Source: Holophaga sp.
GTDB taxonomy: Bacteria; Acidobacteriota; Holophagae; Holophagales; Holophagaceae
Assembly (NCBI GenBank): GCA_016715205.1
Contig: JADKBC010000028.1
Span: 1 to 17,329 of the forward strand
Length of the DNA stretch: 17,329 bases
Direction: 5' to 3'
Numbering within the stretch: position 1 is the stretch's first letter; every line of letters begins with the position of its first letter. This document shows positions 9,578 to 17,217 of this stretch, in pieces. The position numbers were made by a program, and so were the translations under genes. The notes beneath the pieces are model-generated. The model worked only from the letters and a program-made list of their open reading frames with translations, was not told the DNA's origin and did no database searches.

Positions 9578-9616
9578 CTCCTTTAAGAACAAGATTTTAC
9601 TGTAAAACTTATACCA
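9578..9616 (-). promoter_or_regulatory. Promoter and ribosome site of the MaoC-PBP unit
   Basis: On the minus strand an extended -10 like TGGTATAAG (9616-9608) is followed about 23 nt later by AAAGGAG (9584-9578), 8 nt before ATG 9569. This start, unlike several others in the window, has a normal leader with a good Shine-Dalgarno sequence. Confidence 0.45.
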
Positions 9617-9712
9617 TTAAATCACCCATGCTCCTGCCAATCGACACGCAAACCTGCCGAATCAGGCATGCTTTTCTAACTGTAATAATTATACCAAACC
9701 CCCTTTTTGATG

Positions 9713-9718
9713 TAGAAT
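9713..9718 (+). promoter_or_regulatory. -10 box 5 nt before the glycosidase start
   Basis: TAGAAT at 9713-9718, then TGCCT and the ATG at 9724. There is no Shine-Dalgarno sequence and no clear -35. Transcription would begin at about the ATG itself. Confidence 0.45.
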
Positions 9719-9723
9719 TGCCT

Positions 9724-11950
9724 ATGCGTGAACTTATCTTTAAACCTGGTGCTCCTTTCGGCCGGATGGTGCTGGCTGCGGATGCACGCCGGACTGCCAC
9801 CCAATACAGTGATGATCAGATCTGGGAATTGGCTCTCAACCGTGGTGAGCCCCCAGCCTGGCAGTTGAGACCAGCTTTGGTTTGCGCGCCCGCGCCTTTC
9901 GCATTTTTCCCCGCTTTACCAGCGACGGCAAAACAATCTCCGGCCCGCAGGAATTTGCCGGCCCGCTCAAAGTCCGCCAGTTTAGCCCTGGCTATATCCA
10001 GCTCAACTGCCAGATATTCCCCAACATCGAACTGACCTACGATTTATGGGTTTGCTCATCCCAGTCCTTGTGCGGGGCGCTCCATTTTCTCAACACAGCC
10101 AAAAACACGCTTGCCCTCCAGGTTGAGATCTCTGGCATGCTCTCACCACTGCTCTCCTCCCAGACCAGCGGCGACCGTCTGAGTGTCCAGCTTGCGGGCA
10201 ATCGCCCGGTATTAACCGGCACAACGGGCAACCTGACACCGGTCATCCAGATGCGCTCCGGCATGAGCGGACCTGCTGGACCAAACCCATTCATCTATCA
10301 AGTCCTTGAGCTGCCCCCAATCAGATTCAAACCTCGCAGTGGGTTCAAGCTGGCGGAATCAGCCTCGAAAAATCTCTTGAAATCGCACGAGCTGCCCTCG
10401 ACCGGCCCTGGGAAGCTGAATTCAGCCGGCTCGAAATGGAGAGCAAAGGACAGCTTGAGATCTGACCGGCAACCCGCTCTGGGATGAAGTTTTTGAGCGC
10501 AGCAAGCAGATCGCCCTGCGCCTGCTCCTTTCACCCCACCATACACTCGCCCCACCCCACCTTTGTCGCCTCAAGACAGCCCGATCTGGGCTACTCCATG
10601 CGCGGCGACGGATCAGACTATGGCCCGCTCTGGAATGGCCAGACCGTCCTCCAGGCGTACTATCTGGGCATGCTGCTCATGCCCACCGCACCTGCCATTG
10701 TCTCCGGAATACTCAAAAATTTCCTAAACTCCCAACATGACGACGGCAGCATCAACTTTCGTCTTGGCACGCCCGGTCTGGGCAGCAGTCCCTGGCCCAG
10801 GCGCTGGCCCCACCCGTGCCCAGCTCAACGCCACCCCGATCCTGGCCCGCATGGCTGGCGCCTGTACGAAGCCAGCCCCGATCGGGAGCTCCTCGTCGCA
10901 GTGCTGCCCGGGCTGCACCGTTTCTTCGAATCCTGGTTTTTACCCGAACAGGATCGGGATGGAGACGGGCTGCCGGAGTGGAGCAGCCCGCTCCAGAGCG
11001 GGCTCGAAGACCATCCAATCTATGCGCATTGGCTCGACGGTGCCCCCGGCCTCGACATCACCACCGTCGAATCCCCAGACCTGGCGACTTTCCTATATTC
11101 AGAAGCCCAGGCCCTGATCAATATTGCCCAAATTCTCGACCGCAAAGAAATCAGCAAAGCCGTCCAAAAGCGCCTCAAAATCCTGAAATCGGCAGTCGAA
11201 AAGACCTACTCCGCCAGAGCTGGTATTTATCAGACCCGCGACCGTGAAACCCACCAGGTCAGCAAAGCCGAAAACCTCGGTGAGCGCATTGGCCCAGGCG
11301 AAATTCCGTTAACCGCACCTTTACCCCGGAGCCAGGGTCTGCCTGACCATCCAGACCTCGGATGGCACGCTTCGCCGGCCCGTGGTGCAGATCAACGGCG
11401 CAAATCCCTCGGGCGAATCTTTTGCAGAAACCCTGACGATCGACAATTTTCGCTGGCGCCCGGGGACAGGCCACACCACCAGCCAGCACATCTTCACTCT
11501 CCAGCCTGCCGCCTGGTTCCGCATCAGACCCAGCCTACCACTCGATCCACCTGCCCTGGAACATGTTCGTCATCGAAGGTCTGTTGGCCTATGGCCTGCA
11601 TGAGGCTGCCCTGGACCTGTTCTCGCGGTTAATGGCTGGCGTTTGCGAAAACTACACTCAGGAGGTTGTTTTCGCCGTTTCTACATGCCGAAAACGGATC
11701 GGGCATGGGCGAAGCCGATTCGCTCGAGGGGCTCGCCCCCACCGGCCTTTTCCTCCAACTTCTGGGTGTCCAGTTCTTGAAACGAGCAGCAAATTGTCCT
11801 TTCGGGCCGCAACCCATTCCCTGGGCGGTAACTGTGAAATTCAAAGGCATCACCGTCCTGCGCCAGTCCGATAAAACCTCCATCATTTTTCCCAACGGCC
11901 AAACCGCCCTGGTCACCGACACGCGGCCGCACCTGGTCCAGATGAGCTAG
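9724..11950 (+). CDS. Six-hairpin glycoside hydrolase, GH63/trehalase-like (many frameshifts)
   Basis: Reconstructed protein of about 740 residues with an N-terminal beta-sandwich and a C-terminal (alpha/alpha)6 barrel. Barrel landmarks, in order: LGYSMRGDGSDYGPLWNGQT (near 10580), RDGDGLPEWSSPLQSGLEDH (near 10955; acidic loop typical of GH63-like glucosidases), LPWNMFVIEGLLAYG (near 11545) and AENGSGMGEADSLEGLAPTG (near 11685). Frames change near 9864 (TTGAG, one G short), 10315, 10464, 10555 (C-rich), 10775-10860 (two or three), 11320, 11535 and 11660-11680. Each break is bridged by conserved-looking sequence. There is no signal peptide, so it is probably cytoplasmic. It may hydrolyse alpha-glucosidic or alpha-mannosidic bonds of a small sugar such as a compatible solute; the substrate is not readable from sequence. 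The following lipoprotein gene starts 11 nt downstream and is likely co-transcribed. Confidence 0.65.
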
Positions 11951-11952
11951 CC

Positions 11953-11956
11953 GGAG
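11953..11956 (+). promoter_or_regulatory. Ribosome binding site of the lipoprotein gene
   Basis: GGAG lies 5 nt before the ATG at 11962, in the 11-nt gap after the glycosidase TAG (11948-11950). It supports this start over other ATGs. Confidence 0.6.
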
Positions 11957-11961
11957 TAGAA

Positions 11962-13209
11962 ATGACCAGCCGCCTGCCTGTCCAACTCAGCCGCACTTTG
12001 CTGCTCATCGGGGTCGCTTTTAGTCTGGCTATCCTGGCCGGCTGCAAAATGCCCGCCCCCGATAGCGATCCTGCTGCCAGTTTCTCGATCCCCACTGCCC
12101 AACCGACCAGCCCGGTCAGTATCGATTTACCGCCCACCCCGCTTGGGAGCAGTGGCCCGCTGCCATTGCCGCACAACCCAAATGCCACCAATTCGCTTCT
12201 GCCTTCCGCCTTGTACTTATTGCGCCCCGATCCCAACCAGATCACCAGGTCTGGCGCCTGTCTCAGACGGTGCAGAACTGACCAGGTGACCTTTTCAGAC
12301 ACCCCCGTCAGTCAATACGACATTTCCAGTGATGGCCGGCTGGCTGTCATTACCGCTCAAAGCCTGATCGTTTATTCCGCCGATAAAACCCAGACCGAAA
12401 CCTGGCTGAATTCATCCCCCGGCCTGCCAGAACAGAACCCCCGCGCCCCCCGCTGGGCTCCCGGAGGCGGCCAGTTGGCCTACGCCGCTCAAGGGGTCTG
12501 GATCGGCCGCTCACCCAATACCGTCCATCTGGCAGTTGCCGATCCACCGGGCAGCCGGATCCGGCCCTTCGACTGGTCTCCAGATGGACGCTGGTTGCTG
12601 GTAACCATCGATAGCCAGGAACAATCCAAACTGGCGGTTCTCGACCCTGCGACCGGTGTAATCCAGACCCTTGTAACCGCAGACGGGATACCCGCCTGCT
12701 GCCAGGCTGCCTGGGCTCCTCAAAGCCAGGGGTTGGTGGTCGCGAACCCATATCCGACCACCGGCATTCCAGAGCTGCAGACCCAGAATGGCGTTGGCGG
12801 GCTGTGGTGGGCGCCAGTCAGCGCTAACCAGGCTGAGATCCAGGTCAGCGCCCTGCTCCCATCCTTCGCCGCCGACGAGACCTATAATTTTGTCGGTTGG
12901 CCGCATTTCAATCCAGATACGACCATTCAATACGCCTTTGCCAATTTCCCCCTGCTTCCCCAACAGCGGTTCCCGCTCGCGCTTTACAAAGCCTCATTGG
13001 CTACCCCAGATCTGCGCCAAATGCTGCGCGCCGAATCCTTCCTTGTAGATCAGATTCTCTGGAGTCCAAACGGCGAGCTGGCCCTGCTTGTCCTCCCAAT
13101 GCCTGGCTCTGTCTGGAAATCTGGCGGCCCGGTCATCCTGGTTCCTACCGGGCAAGACCCCGCCACACCGCTGATCGAACAGGGTGCCAGCCTGAAATGG
13201 GGTCCCTGA
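11962..13209 (+). CDS. Secreted lipoprotein with TolB/WD40-like beta-propeller
   Basis: 415 residues. Residues 12-28 form a hydrophobic signal ending LAGC with the lipidation cysteine at 28, so the product should be anchored on the outer face of the membrane. A Pro/Ser/Thr linker (30-80) follows. Then come repeated propeller blades with motifs such as YDISSDGRLAVIT, APRWAPGGGQLAYAA, FDWSPDGRWLLVTID and ILWSPNGELALLVL, which match the WSPDGxxLA signature of TolB/PD40 repeats. It is open throughout, but residues about 94-109 (12240-12290) are unlike the family. The other two frames there read DHQVWRLS and DGAELT, fitting a propeller blade, so three mutually compensating indels are likely. It is co-directional with the glycosidase 11 nt upstream and may bind a glycan or protein partner. 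No enzymatic motif seen. Confidence 0.78.
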   Translation: MTSRLPVQLSRTLLLIGVAFSLAILAGCKMPAPDSDPAASFSIPTAQPTSPVSIDLPPTPLGSSGPLPLPHNPNATNSLLPSALYLLRPDPNQITRSGACLRRCRTDQVTFSDTPVSQYDISSDGRLAVITAQSLIVYSADKTQTETWLNSSPGLPEQNPRAPRWAPGGGQLAYAAQGVWIGRSPNTVHLAVADPPGSRIRPFDWSPDGRWLLVTIDSQEQSKLAVLDPATGVIQTLVTADGIPACCQAAWAPQSQGLVVANPYPTTGIPELQTQNGVGGLWWAPVSANQAEIQVSALLPSFAADETYNFVGWPHFNPDTTIQYAFANFPLLPQQRFPLALYKASLATPDLRQMLRAESFLVDQILWSPNGELALLVLPMPGSVWKSGGPVILVPTGQDPATPLIEQGASLKWGP

Positions 13210-13221
13210 TCGCCCCACGCT

Positions 13222-13827
13222 TCATTCGTGAAATTCTTCCACCTGATAAACCAATACATCCAACTTTTTTCGCCGCCACAGGTCCGGCCTTGCGCCCATT
13301 TTATGGCAGAGGTGATCCAGAAATTCGGCCGGTTCGCTCAGTTGTTCCCAGACCTGGGGCAGAAAGGTCGCCCGTTGGCGTCCATCCCGGATGATCACCC
13401 CATCCACGTCTGGGCGCAGCTTGCGCAGCAGGTCATCCGCATCCGCATAGACCAGGGGCTTAGGGCTTGTCAGGCGTGAGATTTCAATTCGGATGGCTGT
13501 CAGCTCGCGGGCACTGACCGGGTTGAACCGGTAATCGTTCACCCCGGCAGCCGCAGCGTGTTCAATTACATCCAGCACAAATGGCTGGTACGCTTCCAAC
13601 GCCCCAATACAGCCACGCAGTTGCCCCTGAATGGTCAGGGTCACGAAGCTGGCCCCATCCGATCTAAATTCGGTCGGTCAGCTTTGCAAGTCCACCGTTG
13701 GCAGTTGTTTACCTCGAACGGCCTGGCCGAGCGATTCCCGCGCCAGCCGCAGCAGTTCGCTTCGCTGCTCGGCAGAGAATGGGCTCTCGCTGGCTTCCGC
13801 TCTGCCCGACGCGCCTGCCCCGCTCAT
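13222..13827 (-). CDS. AMMECR1-domain protein, interrupted by an in-frame TGA
   Basis: About 201 codons from ATG 13827, which overlaps the flavin reductase stop (TAATG), implying coupled translation. The N-terminal part reads EQRSELLRLARESLGQAVRG. After an in-frame TGA (13680-13678) the same frame continues FRSDGASFVTLTIQGQLRGCIG, containing the family hallmark LRGCIG, then DYRFNPVSARELTAIRIEIS. The C-terminal part is also characteristic (VDGVIIRDGRQRATFLPQVW). AMMECR1 proteins occur with Memo and radical-SAM partners in the AmmeMemoRadiSam system; neither partner is seen here. The TGA falls in the variable loop before the core and is best explained by two nearby indels (an A missing from AAA and one gained after TG), though a nonsense change cannot be excluded. 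The stop lies 12 nt from the convergent lipoprotein gene. Confidence 0.78.
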
Positions 13828-14327
13828 TACAGCTCCTTAAACTCCCGGTAGCTGCGGTTATAGTACAGCAGCGGCGCCGCTTCAGCATCCCCTGCCACAA
13901 AAGACTTCACCCCAATTACCTGTCCGACAATAATCGTATGGGAGGACATTTCAAATACCGCCGAAACCCGGCAGTCCATCCATGCCAGAGCCCCATCCAA
14001 TAATGGAGCGCCGGTCTCCAGGACAGTTGTATTCAAGCCTGCAAAGCGATCTTCCAGATCCGATATCCTGCCGGCAAAGCGGTTGGATAAATCGACCTGC
14101 TGGGTAGTTAATAGATTAACCGCAAACACCGCCGAATCCAACACCAATTGCCGGGTGCGCGTGCTGCGCTCCAGGCAGATCAAAATTAACGGCGGATCGA
14201 GTGAAACCGATGTAAATGAGCTGACCGTCATCCCGTGGCGCACACCCTCGTGATTGGCGGTGACGATCGTTACTCCGGTCGCCCAAAGGCGCATTGCTGC
14301 GCGTAGTTCTTCGTTTGTGACTGTCAT
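13827..14327 (-). CDS. Flavin reductase-like FMN-binding split-barrel protein
   Basis: 166 residues, uninterrupted. It matches the flavin reductase domain of the HpaC/two-component monooxygenase type: RLWATGVTIVTANHEGVRHG, then MTVSSFTSVSLDPPLILICL (flavin-binding loop), AVFAVNLL, and a C-terminal IIVGQVIGVK...PLLYYNRSYREF strand set. It should use NAD(P)H to reduce free FMN or FAD, or bind flavin as a cofactor. No partner monooxygenase is nearby; the only operon mate is the overlapping AMMECR1 gene. A consensus TATAAT lies 6 nt before the ATG with no Shine-Dalgarno sequence, suggesting a leaderless message. Confidence 0.88.
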   Translation of the reverse strand: MTVTNEELRAAMRLWATGVTIVTANHEGVRHGMTVSSFTSVSLDPPLILICLERSTRTRQLVLDSAVFAVNLLTTQQVDLSNRFAGRISDLEDRFAGLNTTVLETGAPLLDGALAWMDCRVSAVFEMSSHTIIVGQVIGVKSFVAGDAEAAPLLYYNRSYREFKEL

Positions 14328-14333
14328 GAACCT

Positions 14334-14339
14334 ATTATA
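14334..14339 (-). promoter_or_regulatory. Consensus -10 box 6 nt before the flavin reductase start
   Basis: Minus strand GCG-TATAAT-AGGTTC-ATG. The hexamer is a perfect -10 and no -35 is evident. The ATG at 14327 falls where transcription should begin. Confidence 0.6.
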
Positions 14340-14448
14340 CGCGTAAACCCAAAAATACGGGGGCGATCATCAAAACCTGCCCACGTTCGGTTTGGCATCA
14401 TTATTGCACCAATCTGACCAGAGCTCGCCATCCGATTTTCGCCATATT

Positions 14449-14457
14449 TGGTAGAAT
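14449..14457 (+). promoter_or_regulatory. Extended -10 promoter of the wall-enzyme unit
   Basis: TGGTAGAAT (TGn plus TANNNT) ends 7 nt before the amidase ATG at 14465. The extended TG may compensate for the missing -35. The 137-bp divergent gap with the flavin reductase holds no other feature I can support. Confidence 0.55.
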
Positions 14458-14464
14458 ATAGGTA

Positions 14465-15244
14465 ATGACTACACAACAACCTTCCACCCAACCCCAAAAC
14501 CCTTCGCCCAGGCCAAGATTGTCCCTCTCCTGGCTGTTCTTGATTGCTGCCTTTGCCGCCACCCTCTTCACCGCCTGGACAGAGCCCGGCATGCTGCCCA
14601 GCGAACTGAGCGAAACAGTCAGCAGCGCCTTCGATTTCAGCAGCACCCCTGAACCCCAATGGCCCACCCCAACCCCCCGGGCCCGCCTCCTGGTTGGGAT
14701 TGTTGCTGGTCACTCCGGCAACGACTCGGGCGCCGTCTGTCCGCCCGAGCTGGATAACCTGCGTGAAGTGGATGTCAACCTCAACGTCGCCGAGCGCGTC
14801 CGTGCCAACCTGATCGGGATCGGAATTGACGCCGAGCTCCTGACCGAATTCGATGACCGCCTCAAGGATTATCGCGCCAACGCCCTGGTCTCCATTCATG
14901 CCGATTCCTGTGACTACGTCAACCCCCAGGCGACAGGCTTCAAAGTTGCCCCGGCGCTCTCCAACCTGTACCCCGAGCAATCGCAGCGCCTCACCAACTG
15001 CCTGCGGGCCCGCTACGGCGAGGTCACCAAAATGCTCTTCCACTCTGGTTCCATCACCAGAGACATGACCGAATATCACGCCTTCGGTGAAATTAGCAAG
15101 CTGACGCCTGCCGTCATCATCGAAGTCGGATTCCTCAACCTGGACTATAAACTCCTCAAAGATCAACCCGATTTGCTCGCAAACGGCGTGACACAGGGAA
15201 TTATATGCTTCTTGAAAAACGAACCCGTTGTACCTGAGAATTGA
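14465..15244 (+). CDS. N-acetylmuramoyl-L-alanine amidase (Amidase_3), membrane-anchored
   Basis: 259 residues, uninterrupted. Zinc amidase that cleaves the bond between N-acetylmuramic acid and the stem peptide. A single N-terminal membrane helix (residues 21-38) is followed by a short Pro/Thr linker (about 60-72) and the catalytic domain. Predicted zinc ligands are His83 (AGHSGND), Glu101 (REVDVN) and His145 (VSIHAD), and the catalytic Glu is 220 (VIIEVGFL). The first motif is AGHSG rather than the usual DPGHGG. It is the first gene of a three-gene unit; its TGA is 2 nt before the next ATG. Its domain would face the outside, consistent with the L,D-transpeptidase downstream. Confidence 0.9.
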   Translation: MTTQQPSTQPQNPSPRPRLSLSWLFLIAAFAATLFTAWTEPGMLPSELSETVSSAFDFSSTPEPQWPTPTPRARLLVGIVAGHSGNDSGAVCPPELDNLREVDVNLNVAERVRANLIGIGIDAELLTEFDDRLKDYRANALVSIHADSCDYVNPQATGFKVAPALSNLYPEQSQRLTNCLRARYGEVTKMLFHSGSITRDMTEYHAFGEISKLTPAVIIEVGFLNLDYKLLKDQPDLLANGVTQGIICFLKNEPVVPEN

Positions 15245-15246
15245 CT

Positions 15247-16054
15247 ATGGATACCAACCTGACCTCCGCTGAAGCCGTAAAACTGGCCCAAAGTTTCTTT
15301 CGTCTGAAAGACACCAAAATGGCCCGCCACTGGGCCGAACGAGCCGCCGCCCTCGACCCTGGCAACGAAGAAGCCTGGTTGTGGTTGGCAGCAGTCTCCC
15401 AGCCCGACAACGCCGTGCGCTACTTGCGCCGCGCCCTGGAGATCAACCCCAAGAGCCGCCGGGCCCGCCAGTATGCACTGGGCAATCCAGCAGCTGCGCC
15501 GGGCGCCTCAGCCGGTCAAAAGCCAGCCCGCCGCGGCAGCCAATCCACCACGCCCCAGGCTGCCCAGGTCGCCCCGCTCCCTGTAGCCGCACCTGCAGCT
15601 CCGCCTGCCACCCCCGCCAGCCGCTTGCCCGCCTCGATTCCAAGCCAAAAACTGGTCCAGCCCCGTTTCTTCCCCGCCCGTCTGATGGCAGTTCTCAGCC
15701 TGCTGATGCTCGCCATTTTTGCCTTTGTCGCCGTTTCCAGGTTTTGCCCGCTCCAGTTCAGCCGATCCGGCCAATCTGCAGCTCGCTGCCCTTCCCGCCT
15801 TCCTGGAAAAAGAAACCCGCACCCCTACCTTCACAGCAACCTTTACACCCACCTCCACTCCGACCAATACCCCTACCCCGACTTCAACCTTCACCCCAAC
15901 CCCAACCTTTACCGCCACGCCCACCGAAACCCCGACAGAAACACCCCTGCCCACCGACACACCGGTGCCAACGGACACCCCCGTGCCGCCAACGCCCGAG
16001 CCAGCCTATACCGGCGGGCAGGATTTGGGGACTGTGGTCAACGTACACTACTGA
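15247..16054 (+). CDS. TPR membrane protein with Thr/Pro-repeat tail (one frameshift)
   Basis: About 269 residues. The N-terminus carries two tetratricopeptide-like units (around MARHWAERAAALDPGNEEAWL and YLRRALEINPKSRRAR). Then come an Ala/Pro-rich linker, one membrane helix (near 15690-15735, RLMAVLSLLMLAIFAFVAV) and an extracellular ~60-residue TPTxT-type repeat ending TVVNVHY. The frame shifts between 15735 and 15755 in a T/C-rich stretch; the second frame gives SADPANLQLAALPAFLEKET and then the repeats. Without correction the first frame would run into the next gene as a false fusion. TTG 15241 is a possible earlier start, but ATG 15247 is preferred. The stop overlaps the next start (TGATG). 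It is probably a scaffold linking cytoplasmic partners to the wall; the function is inferred. Confidence 0.72.
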
Positions 16055-17174
16055 TGCCGCTCCATCGACCGTTTACACTTTCACGGCGTGAGTTTTTACG
16101 CCTCGGAGGCGCCGCGCTGACTGGCGCCTTTTTCCTTTCAGCCTACCAGACGGCCTGGGCTAAAATGGCGGACGAAATCAGCGATTTTCAAACCGCATTC
16201 AAAGCCACCTCCCAAAAAGGGCTGCTGGCCGCTTCTGGGCTGCCCGAATACACTCCCTACAACCAGGGCCGGGTCTGCGAAGAATATGTCGACGCCCACA
16301 GTGAGCCCGATTTCAGCTCCAAGCGGACCGCGGTCTTTTGGAAAGATACCATCATCCCAATCTCAGGCGTCGCAATCTCTGAGGATACCTCGTCCCACAA
16401 CCTGGTCTGGTATCAGACGGGCGACTCCGGCTTCGTCCACTCAGGTTCTGTCCAACCCGTCCGCACTATCCTCAACGAAGTCAGCAGCGAAATCCCCGCC
16501 AGCGGCCGCCTGGCCGAGATCACAGTGCCATTCACGGATGCCCGCTGGTCGGCCAGCCTGGCAGACCGCCTTTCCTACCGCCTGTACTTCGAAACAACCC
16601 ACTGGGTTACCGGTCTCACCCAGGATCAAAAAGGTGGCTACTGGTACTCCATCTTTGACGACAAATACAAGAACACCTATTACATCCAGTCGCAGCATGT
16701 CCGTCTGGTGCCCTACAGCGAACTCAGCCAGATCGCACCGATCGTCCCCAACATCCTCAAACGGATCAAAGTATACCTTGGCAGCCAGATATTGGTAGCC
16801 TACGAGCAAAACCGCCCGGTCTTTTTTGCCCGGGCAGCCACCGGCGGCGTCTTCAGCACAGGCAGCTACACCACCCCCACCGGCGCCTTCCAAACGTTTC
16901 ATAAACGGCCTTCGCGCCACATGGCCGCCGGAGATATCGCCTCCAACGGCTATGACCTGCCAGGTGTCCCCTGGATCAGCTACATCACACCCAGCGGTAT
17001 CGCCATCCACGGCACCTACTGGCACAATAATTTTGGCCGGCCACGCTCTCACGGCTGCATCAACCTCTCCAGCCAGCCAGTAAATGGATCTACCGCTGGA
17101 CAAACCCAACTGTGCCCCAGCAAGAACAGGTGTTGTATGAATTTTCTGGTACACTGGTTGAAGTGGTAGAATAA
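16054..17174 (+). CDS. Tat-exported L,D-transpeptidase, YkuD fold (one frameshift near the end)
   Basis: About 373 residues. The N-terminus has a twin-arginine signal: S10-R-R-E-F-L15, a hydrophobic stretch to about residue 31, and an AWA cleavage site near 36. The middle holds SH3-like segments (YVDAHSEPDFSS and following). The C-terminal catalytic domain has HGTYWHNNFGRPRSHGCIN, with His319, His333 and nucleophile Cys335, the YkuD signature. Such enzymes form 3-3 cross-links in peptidoglycan or attach proteins to it. The frame shifts near 17078-17085, just after HGCINLS; the next frame reads ASKWIYRWTNPTVPQQEQ, as expected for family ends, and stops at TAA 17172-17174. The ATG overlaps the TPR stop by one base, so coupled translation is likely. 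Confidence 0.88.
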
Positions 17175-17183
17175 ATACCAGTG
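17152..17183. promoter_or_regulatory. 7-bp inverted repeat flanking a -10-like hexamer
   Basis: CACTGGT (17152-17158) and ACCAGTG (17177-17183) flank TGGTAGAAT (17164-17172), the same string as the amidase extended -10. It overlaps the L,D-transpeptidase stop codon and could be the promoter and an operator for the next gene, or coincidence. Confidence 0.3.
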
Positions 17184-17205
17184 AAGTTAATTCATTCAAA
17201 CAAAT

Positions 17206-17211
17206 AAAGGA
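17206..17211 (+). promoter_or_regulatory. Shine-Dalgarno of the last gene
   Basis: AAAGGA with a 6-nt spacer to the ATG at 17218, inside an AT-rich leader. Confidence 0.6.
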
Positions 17212-17217
17212 AAGACT

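Noticed and set aside
13678..13680. TGA recoding as Trp, Gly or Sec
   Set aside because: Other TGA codons act as stops at convincing gene ends and no Sec-type hairpin or family precedent was seen; nearby indels are simpler.
14324..15166. 280-codon minus-strand open frame
   Set aside because: Antisense to the intact amidase with its zinc motifs; G+C-rich codon use leaves the opposite strand open.
15826..15990. Tandem or CRISPR-like repeats
   Set aside because: The periodicity comes from degenerate Thr-Pro codons; there are no constant repeats with unique spacers.
15241..17169. Single 642-codon TPR-Tat-YkuD fusion protein
   Set aside because: The central stretch (15750-16050) is a frameshifted reading of Thr/Pro repeats. 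A second frame gives the proper tail and a TGATG stop-start overlap, so these are two genes.
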